From an uncultured Sutterella sp. (lineage in GTDB: Bacteria > Pseudomonadota > Gammaproteobacteria > Burkholderiales > Burkholderiaceae_F), in assembly GCA_905206345.1 (NCBI GenBank), contig CAJLGW010000012.1, positions 1 to 27,473 of the forward strand: 27,473 bases of DNA. The letters are read 5' to 3'. This document shows, in pieces, positions 21,808-27,473 of this stretch; position 1 is the first letter of the stretch, and every line of letters begins with the position of its first letter. The notes beneath the pieces were generated by a model, which made no database searches, was not told the origin of the DNA, and saw only the letters and a program-made list of their open reading frames with translations. Both the position numbers and the translations under genes were made by a program.

Positions 21808-24800
21808 CTGTTTGCGCCTTCCTTAGAAGAGAAGTGACCGGTTTTGGAGTCATACACGACATTTAAAACCGAAGAGGCATTACGATCCTTGCAGCTCACA
21901 AAAGTGGTTCCTCCAACATAAGGATCCAACGTCATCACCGATTTTTCAGGCGTAGCAATAATCATTTGGAAACGAAAATCCTTGAAGATATTAAGTGCAA
22001 TGTCCGTAAATTCACTATCGGCCTTATCGAAAGCCTCGTCCAAAATGACCGCAGCGTAACGAGGATAATCAGCAACATCACCACCCAACTGATATCGCAA
22101 GGCTGCCGCAAGACAGGTCACGGTCAGTTTTTGGCGTTGACCGCCGGACTTGCCCGCCGCACTCTCATAAACCTCAATCACCTTTTCGCCCGACTCATCC
22201 TTTTCGTACTCTTCGCCGTAAAAGTCCATGTGTTGTCGAACATCCAATACGCGTTCACGCCAACGTTGAGCGGCGAGGTCTTTGCCACTCACGTTAAATT
22301 TTTGCACCAACGTATCAATCAATTTGAAGTAGCGCTCTGCCTCTTGGGCACTTAACGCTTTCACATTTGTCTGGGCCGACATGGCAAGAATTTGGTTTTT
22401 CAATTGATTAAACTCATGCACTTCAGGTAACTTCTTATCGGCAATGGCAATACGCAAGTGAGACTGGGTATTGCCGATTCGATTAAAGGCCACTTCTCTG
22501 AGGCTGCGATTAACCTCTATCAACCGCTCTTTAATCATCGCTCGTTCATCATCAATTTCACGATACAAGTCAGCCAAATTTTGACCCACTTCATTGGTCA
22601 ACAGATCTTTAAATTTTTGCTCGTAATTGGGCAAACCTTCCTTAATAAGATCATCAAGTTTTTCAAAATATTCCGAAGCGCTCGCCAAGGTGTCGTCCAA
22701 ATGCATCGTTGCATCGGGCCAACGGGAGGCAAATTCAGAGAACTGACGGGTGGTTTTGGTCGTTTCGTCTGCGATAGTTCTAAGCTTTTGATTTTGCTCC
22801 GCCAGAATTAAAGAGATCATCTTTTCTTGCATCTGAGGGAGGTTTTTGAGACTCAGAGCATGTTTTCCTGTGTTTAACCGAATGACGAGTTCCTCTTCTA
22901 AATCTGGAGCAATTTGAGCAACTGCCAACGCTTCAGACGTGCTTTGTAAATCCAGTTCATAACCTTCGCGTTCTGCCTTGAGACTATCCAAAGCACTGAA
23001 ACTGTTTTGAATCTTTTGATCAAAGTCGTGCTCTTTTTCTTGACATTGCGTGAGCTGATCCTCAATCACCTTCAAATTGTTCGCATTTTTTAGCGCTTCG
23101 TTATAGCTCTTTTCAAAGTCTCGAGCATTAAGCGTGAGTGTTACCACATCCAAATTTTCCCAATCAAAAGACAGGGCCACGCTGGCTTGCTGAGATTGAC
23201 CGATAATTCGATTCTCGTGATCGTCACAATCTCGAATCGTTTGGTCTTCTTCGGTGATTTTTAACGAAAGCTGATGCGCTTTCTTTTTAAAGAGTTCAAG
23301 TTTTTCTTCATTGGAAAAACCCAACACCCAATAGCTGCGATCTTTAATCGAAAATCGGTCGTCCTTTTCATGACGCGTCTGATTGTGTTTAATTTGCCCC
23401 TCAATCGTCATGGCACGACGGTGATGCATGAGGCCCTGCACGGAGTCGACACAAACGTAGTCAAAGCGTTCAATTAATTCACATTCTAACCACGATTGCC
23501 ACGCCCCTTCTTTAATCTTCAACTTTGAAAAAAGGGAATCCTCAAGGGTGTCAACAGGCATTTCAACAGGTTGCTTTACCCGAAGAAAAACGAGACGCGC
23601 CCCCAAATGACGAGAGTTGACCAAATCAGCAAACGCTTGATAATGACGATCCTCTACAAGAATAGAGGTCGCAAAATTGTGCAATACGCGCTCAACGGCA
23701 CCTTGCCAAGCCTCTTCTCCCTCTTTAATTTCAAGAAGTTCACCGGCAAAAGGCAGTTGATCTTCTGAGAGATTAAGTGATAGCGCTAAGTCCCGTCTTA
23801 ACTTCAAGAGATGACTGGGAATGTTTGATGAGGAAGATTCCATTGCCTTGATTTCTGCCACCAAGGATTGAAACTCATCGCTTAACTGACTTTTTCTCAA
23901 AAAATGCGATTGTCGCGTCTCTTTAGATAAGCGTAGCTCTTCCTGACAGCCCTCTCGGTAGTCTTTCAATTGATTTTGAAGTTTAAGAAACGCTTCATGC
24001 GTATCGGGAAGCGAAAACGCCAAAGGCTCAAGGGCGTCTTTCAGCCGGCTTCTCATACGATTGGCGGCACTTAAATCCTGATTGGCTCGTTCCCATTGAG
24101 TCTTTAGCTGCAATAAACGGTCACCGCCACTTTGAGAGAAACGACGATTCAAATCGTCAATGCGTTTTCTATTCTCATCACGCAAGCGCACTTGCTCTTC
24201 ATAAAGAGCTTTTGCATTTTGTTCTTTTTGGCGCGTCTGAGGCAAGACGGCATTTAACAGAGTGTGACGCTGCCCTAAAATCCACGTTGGCATATACGCT
24301 TGCAACGCTTCAAGCTGAGCGCTTTGTTCTTGGGCAACCTTTAATAAATCATGGTGCTTTTTCGCGACTGATAGTACTTCTACCTGATCTCGTGCTTTGA
24401 CGACGGATTCATGTGCGCTGTAGAGCTCGGTAAATTGTTTGACCAAGGTATCGGCCACATCGAATGTTTTTGGAACATCCAACATAAATTTACGAAGAAA
24501 CTCATTTAAGTCACCCAAGTTTCTCGCCGACTGCGCCTTATGTAACAATTTAAAAACGGTTTCTTCTTCAATGCCAAAAACCTTTCGGAAGGCCTCGCAA
24601 TAAGGTGAGAATCGCGGGAAGTGCTTTGCTTGCGGAAGCTTTTTACCGATAAAGCTCCAATCGTAATTGCGAGCAGAGAAGTCCGAGAGCTCTGACAAAT
24701 CCATTTCGTGGGGAACCACGTAGTAGCGGCGTGTGACCCGATCGTCATCGTTGGAATTGCCGCGAATGAAAGCCACAAACAAAAGCGTCACCGTGCGTGC

Positions 24801-25166
24801 AGCGCTTTTATACGTTAGCGCAATTGCCGTCCACGTGGACTTATTTCTCAAATATTGAAGTACGGATCGACCTTCGGCATTTTGCTGCGTTGTCCATGCG
24901 CCTCGCATGTAACTCAAAATCGTACGATCGCTTTTTCTCTCGCCTTCTCGTGCTGCCGCATTAAAGTTGATATGGCCCGGAGTCAACAACACACTCATCG
25001 CATCCAATAGCGTTGACTTCCCCGATCCTGATCCGCCAATAAACAAATGCCCTTCGGGCGCAATCGCAATGTCATGCAATCCGCTAAACGTTCCCCAATT
25101 AAAGAGTTGGAAACGCGTCATTAAAAATTGTTCGGTGGCGTCGTTGTCAAAAAGCGTTTCTTGCAT
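21804..25166 (-). CDS. jetC: Wadjet JetC, SMC/MukB-like ATPase
   Basis: JetC (1120 aa) is the SMC-like motor that extrudes DNA loops and senses small circular DNA. It starts with an ATPase half containing Walker A GGSGSGKST (about 44-52), as in MukB-like proteins. Long coiled-coil arms rich in Glu, Gln, Arg and Leu flank a hinge (arms at about 265-450 and 640-760; hinge region near 470-610). The C-terminal half carries the ABC signature GKSGGQRQKL (about 1005) and Walker B VILDEAFDKAD (about 1040). All ATPase residues look intact. I chose the ATG at 25166, preceded by GGTGAG, over a GTG at 25175. It follows jetB closely and overlaps jetD. Confidence 0.95.
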   Translation of the reverse strand: MQETLFDNDATEQFLMTRFQLFNWGTFSGLHDIAIAPEGHLFIGGSGSGKSTLLDAMSVLLTPGHINFNAAAREGERKSDRTILSYMRGAWTTQQNAEGRSVLQYLRNKSTWTAIALTYKSAARTVTLLFVAFIRGNSNDDDRVTRRYYVVPHEMDLSELSDFSARNYDWSFIGKKLPQAKHFPRFSPYCEAFRKVFGIEEETVFKLLHKAQSARNLGDLNEFLRKFMLDVPKTFDVADTLVKQFTELYSAHESVVKARDQVEVLSVAKKHHDLLKVAQEQSAQLEALQAYMPTWILGQRHTLLNAVLPQTRQKEQNAKALYEEQVRLRDENRKRIDDLNRRFSQSGGDRLLQLKTQWERANQDLSAANRMRSRLKDALEPLAFSLPDTHEAFLKLQNQLKDYREGCQEELRLSKETRQSHFLRKSQLSDEFQSLVAEIKAMESSSSNIPSHLLKLRRDLALSLNLSEDQLPFAGELLEIKEGEEAWQGAVERVLHNFATSILVEDRHYQAFADLVNSRHLGARLVFLRVKQPVEMPVDTLEDSLFSKLKIKEGAWQSWLECELIERFDYVCVDSVQGLMHHRRAMTIEGQIKHNQTRHEKDDRFSIKDRSYWVLGFSNEEKLELFKKKAHQLSLKITEEDQTIRDCDDHENRIIGQSQQASVALSFDWENLDVVTLTLNARDFEKSYNEALKNANNLKVIEDQLTQCQEKEHDFDQKIQNSFSALDSLKAEREGYELDLQSTSEALAVAQIAPDLEEELVIRLNTGKHALSLKNLPQMQEKMISLILAEQNQKLRTIADETTKTTRQFSEFASRWPDATMHLDDTLASASEYFEKLDDLIKEGLPNYEQKFKDLLTNEVGQNLADLYREIDDERAMIKERLIEVNRSLREVAFNRIGNTQSHLRIAIADKKLPEVHEFNQLKNQILAMSAQTNVKALSAQEAERYFKLIDTLVQKFNVSGKDLAAQRWRERVLDVRQHMDFYGEEYEKDESGEKVIEVYESAAGKSGGQRQKLTVTCLAAALRYQLGGDVADYPRYAAVILDEAFDKADSEFTDIALNIFKDFRFQMIIATPEKSVMTLDPYVGGTTFVSCKDRNASSVLNVVYDSKTGHFSSKEGANR

Positions 25167-25178
25167 GATACTCACCCA

Positions 25179-25880
25179 TTAAATTTCTTCGTCTTCATCT
25201 AACAATTCATCGGCTTGAACATTTTGAAAATCTTGCTGTGCCTTGTCTTGATAGGCTTTTTTAAGAGCAACGATTTCTTCAACGTTAAAGATGAGCTTTA
25301 ACGCCAAACAAATCTCATAGAGATTCGTATTATCGCCAAGCTTTTTCAAAAGTTTTCGAGCCGTTAAGCGTTTAATCACAGCATTGACATGGCTCTTGAA
25401 TTGCCGTTCATTGGTTTTTGCGCTCACGTCAAACGTTTTTAAAAGCTCTTCAATGGTCTCCTGAGCAATGACAGCTTTCTCGCCCTTAGATTGGGCGGTA
25501 AGAAGCCTTTGACGCAATTCCAGCAACAAAACGGAATCTAAATACGACAAAGAAAACTGGCGCAGCAATTGCGGTGCTTCCAAATCACCGACATCGGCTT
25601 GACGACAAAAGGCAACACCAAGCTCTTCGTCTACAATCAATGATAAAAACAGATTGGCCAAAGAGGCCTCAATCACCGAGCGACTGTTAATTAAGGTTTG
25701 CCACAAATTGGGACGTTCAGCTTGTGTCAAATACGGCCCGCGCAAAAGCGTCACCATAAGCTGTCTTTGCTCGAAAGAAAGATTACCGGTATCCCCGTCA
25801 TAAAGGGCATTGTCCTCTAAATCTTGTCCTTCTTGGGATAGAGAGGGTGATTGAGTATTGATTTCTTCTGTATATGACAT
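25179..25880 (-). CDS. jetB: Wadjet JetB, KITE (MukE-like) subunit
   Basis: JetB (233 aa, DUF4194) is the small winged-helix KITE subunit that binds the JetA kleisin and the JetC complex. The central domain (LRGPYLTQAERPNLWQTLINSR at about 50-71, joined by a helical core) is the family signature. The N-terminus and the C-terminus are acidic and probably disordered. AGGGGAT precedes the ATG and overlaps the jetA stop. The jetC start follows at once. Position and length match type I Wadjet. Confidence 0.9.
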   Translation of the reverse strand: MSYTEEINTQSPSLSQEGQDLEDNALYDGDTGNLSFEQRQLMVTLLRGPYLTQAERPNLWQTLINSRSVIEASLANLFLSLIVDEELGVAFCRQADVGDLEAPQLLRQFSLSYLDSVLLLELRQRLLTAQSKGEKAVIAQETIEELLKTFDVSAKTNERQFKSHVNAVIKRLTARKLLKKLGDNTNLYEICLALKLIFNVEEIVALKKAYQDKAQQDFQNVQADELLDEDEEI

Positions 25881-25886
25881 AAAAAA

Positions 25887-27374
25887 TTATCCCCTACGCT
25901 GAAGGTTTAAATGGTGCCAATTCTTGACTGTCTCTTGATTGAAAATCAAAAGAGGAATATGAGCTTCAACGGTTTGTCCGAACCTATCCTCCCATGAGAC
26001 GGCTTCGGTCTTATCGGAAATGTGAACGCCACCGTATCGGACGGCCAAACTCATCAAACCAACCACGCTCGCTAATCCTTGAGAGGCTGGGAATCGCTCA
26101 AGTACATCCCCAACAGAGGCATTTTGAAGTGTTTCAAGCGTTGACTGTACACAACTCTTTAACCACGAGTAATTGATTTCAGCGGCTTGAACACGAGTTG
26201 CGAGCGCTTCTAAATCCACCATTTCGGGCTCCGCCGTTATCATTTCCACGATCGTTGCTTCGGTTTGCGGATCAAAAAGACTCATGTTTGAAAGACTTGA
26301 GATCGAGGCCGTACTTTGAGGCAAGGTGAGCAGCGCTCGATTCGATGTTACCTTTTCTCTTAAGGCTAATGCCTCGTGTCTGGCCTCGCCAATCAAATCA
26401 AGCATTCGACGATTGCGTTGATAGTCATGGCTTTGAACGACGTGCTTTAAAGAGGAGGCTAAAAGCTTCATAATTTGCTGAGTTTCGCGTGCTCGCAAAT
26501 TAAGATTTCTTCTCATATAAAGAATGGTTTGCCGTTCTTTATTATTTAGAAGCGTCTGCCAGCTCGGACGGTCTTGAAGTGCGCTGACGGCCTCTTCCAC
26601 TTGAGCCATGGCCTGAGCGTTGTTGATTAACGCATAAAACCCCCGAAAGGTTTTACCCTCTTCACTTTCGGCAATGCCATCATAGCCGACAAAAAATTTA
26701 TCCAAAATTGAACCCGCCGTTCCCTCGTTTTCCATAATTGCTTCGTGAAACGATTGCGATAACATTTGAAAGCGATCTCTCACGCGGTAAAAATCGCCAT
26801 TGAGATTTTCAATCATTTCCAAAATATCGTAAAACTGAGCGCGAACTTCTTCATCACGAATTTCCGGAACAATACCGGCTTCCAGGGCTTCAATTTGCAG
26901 TTGCAACCGAGCTTGATCTTCTTTTAGTCGAGCAATACGGGTTTGTGCATCGCTGTCGGTATCTTGAGCCAGTTTCCGAATCGCATGAATAACCAATTCC
27001 AATCGACTCTCTGTCGGAGAAATACGATTATCTCTTTGTCCCGAGATAAAACGAATCGCTTCATGCGCTTCTGACGTTAATTCGTAACACGGCTCCTCTT
27101 GCCCCTGAATGTAACTTAAGCGTAGAAACCCCGCTTTTGTCCACTGATTGACTTTGGCTTGCGTCTGCCCCCGATTGACGGTTTCTGATGTCAGACTATC
27201 AAGTTGCTCTTGCAAACGAGCCAGAAAAACCGAAGCCGGAAGCGATCGATCCTTATCAAATAGTAGGATTTGCAGATGAGACAAGGTTTCACAGGCATTG
27301 TCAGAAGCCAACAATGTCCACATGGGTTTTGTTCTCATCTGACGATATGATTGAATCAAAGACTGAATCGCCAT
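25887..27374 (-). CDS. jetA: Wadjet JetA, kleisin (MukF-like) subunit
   Basis: JetA (495 aa, DUF3375) is the kleisin that bridges the JetC heads. It opens with winged-helix segments (SLIQSYRQMRTKPMWTLLAS, then TKAGFLRLSYIQGQEEPCYELT). A coiled helical middle follows (about 140-330), with the DUF3375-typical FFVGYDGIAESEEGKTFRGFY at about 228-248. The C-terminal half is helical. AGAAGG precedes the ATG at 27374. It is the first gene of the operon, and no promoter could be assigned in the short stretch upstream. The four jet genes together are complete and intact. Confidence 0.92.
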   Translation of the reverse strand: MAIQSLIQSYRQMRTKPMWTLLASDNACETLSHLQILLFDKDRSLPASVFLARLQEQLDSLTSETVNRGQTQAKVNQWTKAGFLRLSYIQGQEEPCYELTSEAHEAIRFISGQRDNRISPTESRLELVIHAIRKLAQDTDSDAQTRIARLKEDQARLQLQIEALEAGIVPEIRDEEVRAQFYDILEMIENLNGDFYRVRDRFQMLSQSFHEAIMENEGTAGSILDKFFVGYDGIAESEEGKTFRGFYALINNAQAMAQVEEAVSALQDRPSWQTLLNNKERQTILYMRRNLNLRARETQQIMKLLASSLKHVVQSHDYQRNRRMLDLIGEARHEALALREKVTSNRALLTLPQSTASISSLSNMSLFDPQTEATIVEMITAEPEMVDLEALATRVQAAEINYSWLKSCVQSTLETLQNASVGDVLERFPASQGLASVVGLMSLAVRYGGVHISDKTEAVSWEDRFGQTVEAHIPLLIFNQETVKNWHHLNLQRRG

Positions 27375-27421
27375 AAAACCTTCTGTAATGCGTTAAAAAC
27401 TCTGTTTTTTATTTTCTCAGG

Positions 27422-27470
27422 GGATTTCTAAAAAATCCTAAAAAAGCTCGTTGCGAGCCAGTTTTTTTTT
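27422..27470. terminator. Hairpins upstream of jetA at the right edge
   Basis: GCTCG (27446-27450) and CGAGC (27454-27458) with a 3-base loop are flanked by A6 on one side and T9 on the other. It could act as a rho-independent terminator in either direction, most likely ending the gene to the right of the window. A second small stem (GGATTT/AAATCC at 27422-27438) lies between it and jetA. Confidence 0.6.
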
Positions 27471-27473
27471 CAT

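Noticed and set aside
24967..25182. A 71-aa plus-strand frame overlapping the jetC start
   Set aside because: It is antisense to the Walker A-coding region of jetC and has no ribosome binding site or homologous features.
1..27473. CRISPR array, transposase, integrase, tRNA or attachment sites
   Set aside because: I looked for regular spaced repeats, DDE/tyrosine-recombinase motifs and tRNA-like cloverleaves and found none I could support.

Overview
The window looks like a chromosomal segment of a Gram-negative gammaproteobacterium-like or betaproteobacterium-like host. It has an adenylylatable type I glutamine synthetase, an RhlE-type DEAD-box helicase and lipobox-bearing lipoproteins. The moderate GC content and gene style would fit a gut Burkholderiales such as Sutterellaceae. 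That placement is a guess from protein style, not a search result. No rRNA, tRNA, integrase, transposase or CRISPR array is visible.

The left part (1-11.2 kb) is mostly core or metabolic. It holds an orphan HipB-like regulator behind operator-like palindromes, an unrecognised 297-aa protein on the minus strand, and an M20 amidohydrolase (hippurate hydrolase type). Next come a secreted HAD phosphatase gene broken by a stop and a frameshift, glnA with a clear terminator, an RlmN-like radical-SAM methyltransferase abutting an rhlE helicase, an AT-rich Fic-protein islet, a small lipoprotein, and a three-domain Xaa-Pro aminopeptidase.

The right part (11.2-27.4 kb) is a defence island with nearly every gene on the minus strand. 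Read in the direction of transcription from the right end, it starts with a complete type I Wadjet system (jetA-jetB-jetC-jetD). Then come a DUF234-type ATPase/nuclease, a small lipoprotein on the plus strand, and a stand-alone RloA-like ATPase. The last part is a compact, overlapping, AT-rich gene string: RloA-like ATPase, RloB-like protein (reading frame interrupted at a dnaX-like A-AAA-AAG heptamer), a short ClpP/SDH-fold protein, an SDH-family serine protease, a CD-NTase and a Cap15-type CBASS effector.

The most unusual element is this last string. An AbiL/RloAB-like ATPase pair, a paired active/degenerate SDH-type protease couple and a CD-NTase-Cap15 CBASS module sit head to tail. CD-NTase and Cap15 form a recognisable membrane-disrupting CBASS and may have their own promoter. 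The ATPase-RloB-protease-protease part is translationally overlapping and could be a four-gene defence system not covered by standard names. Wadjet would act against plasmids by loop extrusion and cleavage. CBASS and RloAB-like systems would act against phage, probably by abortive infection.
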